Source: Meghimatium bilineatum (lineage: Eukaryota; Mollusca; Gastropoda; Stylommatophora; Philomycidae). Taken from it: DNA of 64,000 bases. Shown in pieces: positions 1 to 11,384 of this stretch. The number at the start of each line of letters is the position of its first letter. The first letter of the stretch is position 1. Both the position numbers and the translations under genes were made by a program. The notes beneath the pieces were generated by a model. The model was not told where the DNA came from. It saw only the letters and a list, made by a program, of their open reading frames with translations, and made no database searches. The DNA lies in NCBI GenBank assembly GCA_034231615.1, contig CM067318.1:32319723-32383722 (forward strand), written 5' to 3'.

Positions 1-183
1 ACCCCCCCCCCTCCCCAACCGTCAACCCACATTTCTCGCTCCCAACGGAACGGCTTTTCATAAAAACGCCATCAAATATCTCATGAACACGAGGCAGCTA
101 CACACGAAAATAAGTATATGACCTTTTTCAGGTAAACTCTCCCTTAACCCCCCCCCCAATCCTTTATTGAAGATTTTTCTATG

Positions 184-186
<3 letters not shown>

Positions 187-222
<36 letters not shown>

Positions 223-325
223 TGTACTTGTCTGAGTGTTTGTGTGTTAGTACATTGTCTGAATGTATTTGTGCCGTTGTATGCGTGTGTGTGTGTGCGT
301 ATGTGTATGTTTGTGTAGGTGGGGT
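187..325. repeat. TG-rich microsatellite
   Basis: A pure TG run at 187-222, then imperfect TG-rich sequence to about 325. Confidence 0.9.
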
Positions 326-359
326 GAAGAAATGTTTTCTGAAATGTATTCCCAGGAAG

Positions 360-850
360 TGACATCACAATTCCCACAACGGATAACACCATGAAAAAGA
401 GAGACATCATCACTGAGGTAGACATCATTACAGAGGGTGACATCATCACTGAAGAAGACATCATTACTGAAGAAGACACCATGACAGAGGGTGACATCAT
501 CACTGAGTGACACCATCATATAGACTAACATTATTACACAGATTGAGACAATCGCATAGAGTGACACCATGACAGAGGGTGACACCATCACATAGAGTGA
601 CACGATGGCAGAGAGTTACACTATCGTAGAGGGTTGCACCATCACATAGGGTTGCACCATCACATAGGGTTGCACCATCACATAGGGTGACACCATCACA
701 TAGGGTGACACCATCACGTAGGGTTACACCATCACGTAGGGTGACACCATAACATAGGGTGACATCATCACAGAGAGTGATACCTTGACAGATGGTGGCA
801 TCATCATATAGTGTGATACCATCACATACGGTGACACCATCACAGAAGGT
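360..850. repeat. Degenerate 17-20-bp minisatellite
   Basis: Variants of GGTGACACCATCACATAG; a clean 18-bp stretch lies near 635-700. It grades into the 34-bp array and makes spurious open frames on the minus strand. Confidence 0.88.
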
Positions 851-1311
851 GACACCATCACATAGAGTGACACTATCAACGGATGACACCATCACATAGA
901 GTGACACTATCGACGGATGACACCATCACATAGAGTGACACTATCAACGGATGACACCATCACATAGAGTGACACTATCGACGAATGACACTATCACATA
1001 GAGTGACACTATCAACGGATGACACCATCACATAGAGTGACACTATCAACGGATGACACCATCACATAGAGTGACACTATCGACGGATGACACCATCACA
1101 TAGAGTGACACTATCAACGGATGACACCATCACATAGAGTGACACTATCAACGGATGACACCATCACATAGAGTGACACTATCGACGGATGACACCATCA
1201 CATAGAGTGACACTATCAACGGATGACACCATCACATAGAGTGACACTATCGACGGATGACACCATCACATAGAGTGACACTATCAACGGATGACACCAT
1301 CACAGAGAGTG
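851..1311. repeat. 34-bp minisatellite
   Basis: About 13.5 copies. Each unit joins GACACCATCACATAGAGT with GACACTATC(A/G)ACGGAT, so it is a dimer of the upstream 17-18-bp motif. The A/G variant changes between copies. Confidence 0.95.
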
Positions 1312-1349
1312 ATAACAAAACACATAACGACTGAAGTAAATATATCAAC

Positions 1350-1670
1350 TCCTTTGTTTTCCTCGTTCATTCTTAAACTCCTGTAGATTAATAGAATTAG
1401 GTCTAGATAACATAATGCTTTATTCCAATGGCAAATATGTACGCACTGCGCAAAACTGAAATCCGACAGGTATTCCAATGGGTTACGACTTAGTTGCGAT
1501 ATCTGCGCCCTTCGGTCGGTCTGACGCATCCGATTTTAACATGGCCGCTGTGACACTTTAACTTACTATGTGATGTCTCATCCATCTTCACCCTACACTT
1601 TGTTAATCGCATCCAACGATACACGTAGCAGGTAATAGTCTTGCTATTGTTTGCTCCCCTTTCGGGTCAT
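1350..1670 (-). mobile_element. SINE A copy, diverged
   Basis: Minus-strand copy. The plus strand shows TTGCGATATCTGCGCCCTTC, AGACTTGCTATT-like sequence and CTCCCCTTTCGGGTCATG. The segment around 1390-1480 departs from the consensus. Confidence 0.6.
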
Positions 1671-1674
1671 GTCA

Positions 1675-1905
1675 AATTATGGTATGTCAGTAATTTGAAA
1701 GATTGCATGCAACAATGTCAACATATGGTATGTCAGTAATGTGAAAGATTTCATGCAGTTGTGTCAACATATGGTATGTCAGTAATTTGTCAACATATGG
1801 TATGTCAGCAATTTGGAAGATTGCATGCAATCATGTCAAGATATGGGCGGCTATGTTATCAATTTGAAAGATTGCATGCAGTCATGGCAACATATGGATG
1901 GATAT
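1675..1905. repeat. 46-bp repeats
   Basis: About five units of GGTATGTCAGTAATTTGAAA followed by GATTGCATGCA-x-x-x-x-GTCAACATAT, one shortened to 26 bp. Confidence 0.88.
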
Positions 1906-2184
1906 ATGAGCAATTTGATCGATTTCATTAAAACATGTTGGATATGTGATAAGCCGGAGGCTAGACTTGATACGTTCAAATGTTCACATGCTTTCATGTG
2001 ACTGAACATGTCACAGGATTTGCATGTATAATAATTGAATGTATCTTCTACATACACATACAGACCCCTCTGAGTAGGAGAATTCTTATTAAAGAACCTA
2101 TATAGCTGAGATTTAGAGTCTGTCCTCTCAAAGACTCGTATATGGCTGAAAGCTTGTGTCTGTCTTCTCAAAAATGAAAGCTTA

Positions 2185-2315
2185 TGTCTGTCTTCTCAAT
2201 CTATGAGTGAGGTAGACCCTATGGTTCAGTCTATGTATGAAGTAGATCCTATAGTGCAATCTACGTGTGGGGTAGACCCTATAGTTCAGTCTATGTATAA
2301 AGTAGTCAATGTGGA
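2185..2315. repeat. ~33-bp degenerate repeats
   Basis: About four units of CAGTCTATGTATGAAGTAGA followed by CCTATAGTT. Confidence 0.75.
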
Positions 2316-2509
2316 TCTGTTTGGCTTCTGTTGTGTAATATGTGACATTTGACTGAGTCTGTATTTAAGCAAAATACAAGGTACATTCGCTTTACAGTGC
2401 ACAGATTTATTGACTAACTGGTACGAACAAATGTAGATAACAGTATGCTATACAACCTAAATCAACGTTTCATCCATAAGGTCTTTTTCCAGAATAATAT
2501 GAAAATAAC

Positions 2510-2595
2510 AAAATCGGTACTTTACGGGATAATGTATCAACGATTTTAACGAAATAAAACATACATTATTTAGCGAAACGAATTTTCGCTAAAGG
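2510..2595 (+). repeat. Dispersed repeat W, copy 1
   Basis: Imperfectly matches 61705-61795 over about 80 bases, in the same orientation. It is followed by a short palindrome (TTTAGCGAAACG/AATTTTCGCTAAA) and by the hairpin at 2628-2693. Type of element unknown. Confidence 0.5.
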
Positions 2596-2627
2596 AGTAT
2601 ACAACGCAGCATCAATCGATCTCAACT

Positions 2628-2693
2628 CAACGCACTGAGAAGTCCCCCTTCCCCATCCCCAGGAAGACCCGTGGGGGAGTTCTCAGTGCGTTG
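2628..2693. repeat. Hairpin with 21-bp arms
   Basis: Left arm 2628-2648 (CAACGCACTGAGAAGTCCCC...) and right arm 2673-2693 are reverse complements with one mismatch. The loop is 24 bases. Confidence 0.88.
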
Positions 2694-2699
2694 CGCGCA

Positions 2700-4355
2700 G
2701 GTTAAATGATCGGTAGCAGACGCCGCTTTTATTTTTGTTTTATCTCCGAGTCTCGGAAGATGATGAAATCAAGCCTATTATTAAAACGTTAGAATTTATG
2801 TGGACACATTATACCGTAATGAACCAAAAAATCAGAATAGTAATATCACAAGTGGACCAGATTGCAGACATTTAGCAATAGAACAATCTAAGGCAACAAT
2901 GATGCAGCCACACACATATTTCATGTATTATCGTAGAGATGCATATTAAAACACGGGGAATGAAAACGGAATAAAACAACTTGGCCTGACAACAAATGGA
3001 AAGACAAAATCCTCACCACTCAATCTAAATAAATGTATAGTTTTATTAAGAGCGGGTTTAAGGTATTATACTGCAGTAAGTAAAGATTTTTTAGTGTACA
3101 CCTAGCTCTATCGTCATTGTTGTTATTGAATTGGCCTGAAATTCGCGAGCACCAAGACGATTAACGCCGCTGACATGCATAGCAACAGTAGTGAATTATC
3201 GATTCTTAATGACATAAAAATGTTGGCAGAAACGGTCACTTAGTCTCTTGCAAGTTTCTCCTATAAATTTCATGGTATATACATACGAGAAATTGACAAA
3301 ACACTAAGTGATAATTTCTGTTACGCTTCTTGACAAACACAATTTGTAAAGTTTGAATGAAAAAAAAGGACTCTTAAGAACGTTCGTGCTCGCGAGCAAT
3401 TGTGTACTCGTTTGACGAACTCATCAAAATGTATTAAACAAGCAGTATATTGAGAGCACCTGATGTAGATTTCCATTTCAGAAATGGACGTCAGTAGATC
3501 TTCAACAATTGAACACATCTTGAGATTTGTAGTTGAGTCATAGAGGAGATCGGAGAGTGAGAATTATCACAAATGTAATGAAATAGTAGAAAGTATACGT
3601 AGGGTATGAGTCGACGGTAGAAAGTTTGACCTGATCATATTCGTAGCAGGGGACACTCACGGGAGTTGAATTGAGAACATTCTGGAGATTTCACACTAGA
3701 ATTTCATAATGGAGAGGAGAGATGAGTCTGCGAGGAATGAATGGGGCAAACAGAATCAGTTGAAGATCGCGAGTGCATTGAGTAGCCAATCTGAAAACAT
3801 CGAGGCATATCGTGTGTAAATTTGTTGACAGACGTTTCTTCTACCCGCAAGCGGCATGGCGGCTTGTGGTTTGTTGAAGTGGAAGGCAAGCCGTGCCCTC
3901 CTCAATGTTGCCCTTGTTTTCCCAGGAGAACTTGAGTCAATTTGTACAAGGTAACTAGATGCTATTGCTCAGTTCCTGGTCTGTGTTTGCCCAAAGTTCT
4001 CAGCCATAAGACTCTTGCTAGGGGGCGTGAGTGTTGTATATCGGAAATCCTGAATGTTTATCTAGGGTATGCTCCAATTTATCATATGTTGGTAATCCCT
4101 TCATCGAGCAAAAGCCTTTCCGTCGTCTTCTTGATCTCGCCTTGATATCTACAGGCAATGAGTCAATTAAACAGACATTATTTATTACCTCTAATAAATT
4201 TATACACACAAACACGTTCATGTATGGTCATAAACATGTAATATACACACACTGACGTCATTTATATTTTATTTATTGGTTATCGGAAACGTGACCATCG
4301 ATAATATAACACATTGGGACTAAATTGGGAATCATCGTTCTAAAATAACGCATTT
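2700..4355. other. Unrecognised AT-rich sequence
   Basis: No coding frame with a recognisable motif, no clear repeat. Short frames here (at most 67 codons) look random. Confidence 0.5.
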
Positions 4356-4450
4356 GTCTTTTCCCATGAGTTTTAGTGGCTGTCGACACAAAGTATACTC
4401 AAAGCAACAAATGTAAATCACGGGAAAAATTAAATGTGTTAATTTAGAAG
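4355..4450 (+). mobile_element. LINE-G 3' fragment
   Basis: TTCCCATGAGTTTTAGTGGC through AAATCACGGGAAAAATTAAA aligns with 45794-45870, the LINE-G 3' end. Non-coding and diverged. Confidence 0.45.
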
Positions 4451-4617
4451 GATGATCACAGATTAGCAAACAGGATTGTATCGTTGCCGAGAGACACGTT
4501 ATAAGTCTAAATGTCAGAGTATTAAAATTGTGCGTCTGTAAACAATGATTGTATTCCGGGCAGAATTGTTTTAGCTGCTCATAGTGTAATGAGATTTATA
4601 ATTGACAATTTCTGTCA

Positions 4618-4877
4618 CACGTGTGTTGCAAAGAATAACAACACTGTTTACCTTTCCACGCATGTCGTAAAAGGCGACTAAGGAGGTTATGTGATGGAGT
4701 TGGCTGTCCCATCCTATATAGGGTCAGTGACCCAAAGCCATGCTGAAGTCGGATGTGTCCGGCCGAAATGCGGAGATATCGCAGAGATGCTGTAAACCAT
4801 GACACAACGCATTCCGTTCTCCGGACTACATCCTGCTAATCTGCAAGAGTTTGAGAACGAACACAGAAGAAGAAGAA
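4618..4877 (+). mobile_element. SINE A, near-full copy
   Basis: A 260-bp insert between perfect 14-base duplications GACAATTTCTGTCA (4604-4617 and 4878-4891). Landmarks: GCATGTCGTAAAAGGCGACT, GGCTGTCCCATCCTATATAG, CGGATGTGTCCGGCCGAAAT, CATTCCGTTCTCCGGACTAC, and an AGAAGAAGAAGA tail. Non-autonomous; I could not place a polymerase III A/B box with confidence. Confidence 0.88.
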
Positions 4878-4894
4878 GACAATTTCTGTCAGGG

Positions 4895-7210
4895 ACAACT
4901 GAAATTAACAAGAGTATACACCACGATACACCAACTATCACATTCAATGGTCAATAGCAGACAATCAGGCGTGAGTTGTTACGAACAGTTAGTAACTAAC
5001 ACTGATACTTCTTCTTAAACTCCAGAAATTGCGAGCGATTAGCTCTTACAACCTATGTGCAGTGGGGTTAGTTTTTACGCGCTTTCTTTCATACCCAGGA
5101 GGCTACAGCTTTCAGCTTAGTGCCTATTGAAGGAACCTCCTACTCAGAGGTATAAAACTGATACTAACACAGTTAAGAAAATAAAAATATAAATAGGTAA
5201 AGCATGTGTTATACAAAATTACTACACTGCACTAATAATAATAAGGTAATGATAAAAAAAAGACTAAGGACAATACATATTAACGTTTCGGTATAAGATC
5301 TTCGTCATAACAATAAATATAATAAAATAATAATAATATAACCCATAACCCGTCAGGATTTTAGGCGTGCCACACTGGTGATATCAGCACAGCATCTCTC
5401 CAAACATCACTATCCTCTAGGGAGGTAGTATATATAAAAGTCATTTATTTTTTCCAGCTAGGCTAATCTAAATGTATTATATGTATTTGTCCTTGAATGT
5501 AAAAAAACTATATTTCTAATGATAGTCTTTGTTTAGTGACGAGATCTACCAAACACAATGGTCAAGTCAGTTACCATGCGTTCACGAGGTTATTAGTTTG
5601 ATGTATATTTATATCTTCTTGTTCACATGTCCCTCTCATGGATGTTCTCCGCGTCCCTCTCATGGATGTTCTCCGTGTCCTTCTCATGGATGTTCCCCGT
5701 GATTATCGCCTTCATTATAATACACACTCATAGAAAGCGATGTGCTGCATGCTGTTTTGAGATGGATATAGTACATATGATGAATCTCCAGATTACAATT
5801 AATCCTTAAAGCATCCATCGGAAAGACACTTTGTTTCACCTATAAAAAAGAGTCCACATCGGTTATATCATGACGAATGAACGTTTAAAATGTGTAGACG
5901 TTGAAGTTCAGGTACGAATTACAGGTACAAAGGACTAGATGGTAACGTTTCTTACGCTTTGCAACATCATTAAGACCAGAAATTAATACAGCTCATTCTC
6001 AAAGAAACTTGACCCTAAAATTGTACCCGTGGTCAAACTTTCTATTGTCCTCTACATTGAGATATGTCCATTCTTGTATATTGTCAGAATCACTTGAGTT
6101 TTAAAATACAGATTGCATACTTCTCAGAACTAGTCAGAAACAACTCAAATAACCTCGCATCATGAAACCAAAGCTGCAAAAAAATGACAGTAGATTCTAT
6201 CTTTTTTAGTAGCATCAAAAGTTGGTGTAGTATTCTGCCGTCGTGATTTCTTGCTTGCTAGCGTCTGCTAATCACACACTACTCACACGACTGTGATTAT
6301 TAAAACCTGGGGGGCAGGTATAACGTAACATCACGTGGTATTATTTCCTCGGCTTAAAACGAAGATTGTGCTCGTAAGTACACCAGTAGATTCTTAAAGA
6401 CAGCAGTCGGGCATGCAGTGCCAAATTACAGGATGAATTTGTACAAATGTCACCGTAAGATTGGTTGAGCTAACAGTTCTGTCCTCGGCCTCACGGCATG
6501 TGACATAAATTCAATATTAGCTCTAAACATAGGCCCAGCTTGATAATAGCATTCTAAACAGAATTATTCCCACAGCTGCACGCTTCAACAATTACTTTTA
6601 TCGCTCATGTGCTTCTCTCATTCATTCATTTGTTCTCCATGTTGATTCAGTGCTCATCCCCTTGGTTCTGTTACTTCCTGTCCATGTCAAACATGGAAAG
6701 AACATTCAAGGAGTTCTATGTATGTCTGAATGAACCCCTGAGGATATATCAATAATTGAAGCATATACTATGTCGGAAATTAATCATTGAAGCATATCCC
6801 GTACCTTCTTCTTAATGTAGTCCATGTCGTGTGACGTTGGTTGTCAAGTCTTTCCAGTCTTCTGATTTCTACACTGTCAATCATTTCCGATATCGTATGT
6901 ATCCAATATCCAATAGCATAATGTCAGGTTGTCTAACATCCTCTATATTTGTCTTCTACATTTCTTTCTCTTCACTTTTCTAGTTGCCACGATGCAATCC
7001 ATCTTAACTCTTCTCATATTGTGTTCAAAAATATGAATTGTGTCTTTCAGATGCGAGTAAGCTGACATCGTTTTTTTAAATTAACTTGTTTCAAGATATC
7101 TTCATTACGTTTTTTATCTGTCTATATCTTAAAATTCTTCTAAGAAAACACATTTCCACTGCCTCTATATTATTTATCACTATTCTGTTGATTGTCCACG
7201 ATTTATTTCC
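4895..7210. other. Unrecognised AT-rich sequence
   Basis: Apart from the 24-bp repeats at 5627, nothing identifiable on either strand. Confidence 0.5.
5627..5705. repeat. 24-bp repeats
   Basis: Three units of CTCATGGATGTTCTCCG plus TGTCCTT. Confidence 0.85.
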
Positions 7211-7214
7211 TATA

Positions 7215-7565
7215 TACGAAACTAATAATTGAAACATATCCCGTATAGGACATTAATAACTGAAACATACCCCATGTAGGATATTAATAATTGAAAAACA
7301 TTTGCATATTTAATTAGTAGATGAAACTTATCTCATATAGGAAATTAATAATTGAAATATATTTTATATAGGAAATTAATAATTGAAACATATCCCGTAT
7401 AGGAAAATAATTATTGAAACATAACCTGCATAGGAAATTAATAATTGAAACATAACCTGTATAAGAAATTAATTATTGAAACATAACCTGTATAGAAATT
7501 GAATACTGTCAAACATATCCTGCATAGGAATTGAATATTTCAAATATTACCCGTATAGAAAATTA
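7215..7565. repeat. ~31-bp AT-rich minisatellite
   Basis: About 11 degenerate units of GAAATTAATAATTGAAACAT followed by ATCCCGTATAG. Confidence 0.85.
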
Positions 7566-7741
7566 TTTGTGTAAATATATCATGCATGTGATATTACTTT
7601 TTAATTATTTGCTTTTAATTTTCATGCAACACTTGTACATTCAATGATCTTCATAATATCACGTGAGTGGTACTATTTCCATAGTACTAGTTCCATGAGT
7701 GTTAGTTAACACAAGTTCCGTATAGGATATTGATTTTTAAA

Positions 7742-8090
7742 TATTATTGAATTGTTAGACTCAACTAATATGTCTAGTGAATTGTTAGACTCATTTGTCT
7801 AGTGAATTGTTAGACTCAACTAATATGTCTAGTGAATTGTTAGACTCAACTAATATATCTAGTGAATTGTTAGACTCAACTAATATATCTAGTGAATTGT
7901 TAGACTCATATGTCTAGTGAATTGTTAGACTCATATGTCTAGTGAATTGTTAGACTCAACTTATATGTCTAGTGAATTGTTAGACTCAACTTATATGTCT
8001 AGTGAATTGTTAGACTCATATGTCTAGTGAATTGTTAGACTCACATGTCTAGTGAATTGTTAGACTCAACTTATATGCCTAATGAATTAG
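7742..8090. repeat. 30/24-bp minisatellite
   Basis: Units of AGTGAATTGTTAGACTCA followed by ACTAATATGTCT. Some units lack about 6 bases. Confidence 0.93.
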
Positions 8091-8754
8091 TTAATATAAA
8101 ATGAACAGCCTAATGTTTCTAGCTCGTCGTCTTGAATCTCAAGCTAGATCAAGCGAGTTAGGTTGGTGAGATTAACTCATTAGCACATCCCTTTACACAT
8201 ACCAATAAAGAACATACGTACACTTTGTCTCTTTTCCAGGAATTAGAGCTTGTACGTTAACCAGTGGTGCTACAGCTGGGATTTTCTCTCAAGAGCAGTC
8301 AGGGGGGTATCTCTAAAACGTCAGTGATAACCGTGACTTAACTCATTTAAGCACATTCTCTCGATGAGACAAGATAACAACTAGGGTCGCAAACCGGGAT
8401 CACGATTCCCGAAAATACCGGGATACAGGACTAAAACGGATGCTTCAAAATACCGGTATTGGATTTATGAAAACCGGGATTTTCGAAATTTTCGGAATTT
8501 AATTTTCCAAACATATAAAACGCTTTTCTTAGTTTTCAATAGTAACTTCCCGTGTAGTATTTAAAGCAAAACATGTCATTAATTGATGTGATGTATGAAC
8601 CCTCACACCATATTTCTTTCCTTGTTGGAAAAGTCTACGGGCAATGAGATTTAACATCAAACATTGAATCTGAACATGACGAACCTGAAGACATGCCGCC
8701 GCTTAAGAGACAATTAGAAATTGAAATACAAAAGAAACTTCAGGATCATACATC

Positions 8755-8940
8755 CAGACTAACTGATTTGTTTTATTATTGATTCAAGAACCAGACTAAC
8801 TGATTATTTATTCCAGAACCAAACTGATTTTTTTAAATTATTGATTCAAGAACCAGACAAACTGATTTTTTTAATTATTGATTCAAGAACCAGACTAACT
8901 GATTATGGATTCAAGAACCAGACTAACTGATGGAGACATT
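8755..8940. repeat. Short tandem repeat inside the hAT relic
   Basis: About five imperfect units built on CCAGACTAACTGATT plus TTATTGATTCAAGAA, 33-47 bases long because the T-rich middle varies. Confidence 0.7.
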
Positions 8941-9018
8941 GACACATTGGTAAAAATATAGATAACTTTATTTGAAAATGGCGGTTCAAGAAGAAAATAT
9001 CTAGAAATTGCGAATGAT

Positions 9019-9145
9019 AGCTTAAGGTCTATTCCACCCACCAGTGTGGAGTCTGAGCTGGTGGTCACGTCATTAGGTTACTTTTGTAACAATTTACGCT
9101 TAAAATTTAGCGATCAAACGTTATTAGACACGTTATCATTTTTTA
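9019..9145 (+). pseudogene. hAT transposase C-terminal dimerisation fragment
   Basis: About 42 codons read LRSIPPTSVESELVV, then GYFCNNLRLKFSDQT and LLDTLSFF. This matches the end of hAT transposases, where the usual pattern is IPATSVESERVFS followed by G-x-x-x-x-x-R and a hydrophobic tail. The conserved Arg of SER is Leu here. An upstream fragment (PEDMPPLKRQLEIEIQ, about 8688-8735) is probably also transposase. The catalytic DDE region is absent, so it is inactive. Confidence 0.78.
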
Positions 9146-9505
9146 CAATTTCATTATTACAATTTGACCAAAGATTTTTAAAAACACAAATGATTTAATA
9201 TTGATTAATAAAACTATTTAAATTAAAAAGTTAATAATAAATTATTGTTTTGTGCTAGTTTAATTAAAGTCTGAAGTTCGATATTTGTGTTATTGTTAAA
9301 ATCTTATTAAAAATAAAAATGTAATTTTTTTTCTAAATGTATTAATTTCATCGATAAATCATCACCTCAAATCTCGAAGAAAGGTTCTCTACATATTGGA
9401 AATATCGAAAATATCAGGGTTCCTGTACTCCTAAAACTTTAATATAGGAAATACCGGTTTTGGTAAAAGGGTCCGGTTTGTACGACTTGATTTCCTACTA
9501 ACAAC

Positions 9506-9898
9506 GGTTGTTATCTAGAGCTCACTACTTGAAAAGCATAGCGGTATCTCACAAGCTGTGTAACCACAAGCTGTGTCTGGTTGGTAGCTGGGTTGATAAT
9601 GAGCTCGATGGCAACCCAATTCGTCGAAGTGTTTGATAGTTACAAAGTTTATCACTCCCATTGTACTGGCGAAACAACTGGATATAATAGTGGCGTCTTC
9701 AACCTTTAACAATAAATTGAATGGAGCTACACAAGCTGTTAGTCTACCACTTAAGAAGGGACTTGGATATCTCGTTAACAGCGTTGCTCATATCTTCGAC
9801 TTCTCCCCAGAAGGTTATGAGTTCGAATCACCAGTGAAGTAGTTCAGAAAAGAAATTAATAAACAACTTTGAAGTGACTCACAATAACAAATAAGCGT
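9506..9898. other. Unrecognised; possible tRNA-like patch
   Basis: A 69-codon plus frame (9633-9842) without recognised motifs. Its end, GTTATGAGTTCGAATCACC, resembles a B box and could be a SINE head. Weak. Confidence 0.3.
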
Positions 9899-9899
9899 A

Positions 9900-10395
9900 A
9901 TTGGCGCCCAGTCATATTAGAGGCGGGTGATATTCTGAAGCGTGATCGGCACCAAGTCAAATTAGAGGCAGGTGATATGCTGGGATTCTGTATTAGAGGC
10001 GGATGATATGCTAGGATTATGTATTAGAGGCAGGTAATATGCTGGGATTATGTATTAGAGGCGGGTGATATGCTGGAATTATGTATTAGATGCGAGTGAT
10101 ATGCTGGGATTATGTATTTGAGGCGGATGATATGCTGGGATTATGTATTTGAGGCGGATGATATGCTGGGATTATGTATTTGAGGCGGATGATATGCTGG
10201 GATTATGTATTTGAGGCGGATGATATGCTAGGATTATGTATTAGAGGCAGGTAATATGCTGGGATTATGTATTTGAGGCGGATGATATGCTAGGATTATG
10301 TATTAGAGGCGGGTAATATGCTGTGATTATGTATTAGAGGCAGGTAATATGCTGGGATTATTTATTAGAGGCAGGTGATATGCTGGTGATATAGA
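9900..10395. repeat. 31-bp minisatellite
   Basis: About 15 units of GAGGCGGATGATATGCTGGG plus ATTATGTATTT, with GGTG/GGAT and C/T variants. Confidence 0.93.
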
Positions 10396-10684
10396 AATAT
10401 ATGAGATTATATATTTATATAAACAAGAATAATCTAAGGCTCCCCAGTAAGGTGCAGTTGTCAAGAATAGTTGCCAGGTGGTCAACTCTTTGAATGATTT
10501 TTACACGCACAATTGAACAATGTATGCGTTTCGTACATACCAAGTCCTCTTCAGAACAAGTCATGCGTTCTGATCTCACGTAGCGTCATCTATCGTTGCT
10601 AATCCGACTTCATACACGCACTCCGCACTGATTAAGATAAGTTGATAGTTTAGCCAATTCAGGTCTTACCGATCAGCATATTTG

Positions 10685-10945
10685 GTCTCATGGTTCTTGA
10701 TTAGAAACTGGCCTCACAGCACTTGGGGCATTCCCATAATTGCTCCACCCTCTGTTCCGACAACAATCCGACTCGATGGTGTATCGAGTCAAATGCCGCT
10801 ACCACAGACGTCGACATCAGGGCACAACTCTGACATGTTTCTTTGTTGTTTCGTCCACACACACCAAGCCCATAACTAGTTCAAGCACAACGTCGGCCTG
10901 TCGGAACAACATGGTAACTGTTATCGAAGGTTACGACTACGGGTC
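10685..10945 (+). repeat. Dispersed family X, copy 1
   Basis: About 260 bp starting CTTGATTAGAAACTGGCCTC and ending TATCGAAGGTTACGACTACG. Internal landmarks: GGGGCATTCCCATAAT, GACGTCGACATCAGGGCACA and CGGCCTGTCGGAACAACATG. No tail or inverted termini found; type unknown. Confidence 0.8.
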
Positions 10946-11009
10946 TCATGATTATCAAAAGCCCAGGCTAACATTGTTTTGAACATATACAACTGGTGTA
11001 GACAGATTA

Positions 11010-11195
11010 ATCATGGAGGTAGAGGTTTCAAGATAAAGAACAAGATGCAGACAAAGACTAGGTTGGACACATGATGTTGAAGACCTTTAGAATATGACAT
11101 TGAAAAAGGCTAGACAGCTAGCACAGAAACAGAAGACGTTTCATAAAGTTATAAATTAGGAAAATAAAGAGAGTTGCAGAAGGATAACGTTCTAC
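11010..11195 (+). pseudogene. LINE-H 3' relic
   Basis: WTHDVEDL, NMTLKKARQLAQKQKTFHKV and a final RITFYKGH-like stretch align with 18440-18535. A SINE C copy begins immediately downstream. Confidence 0.6.
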
Positions 11196-11365
11196 AAAGG
11201 ACACAGCTCAAAGATGAAGAAGATTTTCTAGGCAATTTAAATACTTAGTATGTTGCCGTTACTTTCTGAACGGTCTTAAGAACGGTTATCTACAGCGGGG
11301 ATTGAACCTGGTATCTTTGCCGTCCGAGGCAGTCTCAGTACCTAACTGCCACAGAGTCACTTAAA
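11196..11365 (-). mobile_element. SINE C copy (tRNA-related)
   Basis: On the minus strand a tRNA-like head carries A-box-like TGGCAGTTAGGTACTGAG and B-box AGGTTCAATCCCC. It is followed by a body ACCGTTCAGAAAGTAACGGC and TTGCCTAGAAAATC, shared with 53580-54125 and 26373-26450. Confidence 0.7.
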
Positions 11366-11384
11366 TCAAATATAATATCATATT

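Larger units (their letters stand above)
8382..9497 (+). mobile_element. hAT DNA transposon relic
   Basis: A 1,116-bp element starting TAGGGTCGCAAACCGG and ending with a diverged inverted copy (CCGGTTTGTACGACTT, then TTTCCTA). It is flanked by 8-base sites ATAACAAC (8374-8381) and CTAACAAC (9498-9505), matching at 7 of 8. An 8-bp target duplication is the hAT signature. Inside lies a transposase dimerisation fragment (9019-9145). Much of the transposase is gone, and a short internal repeat (8755-8940) has grown in it. Confidence 0.75.
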
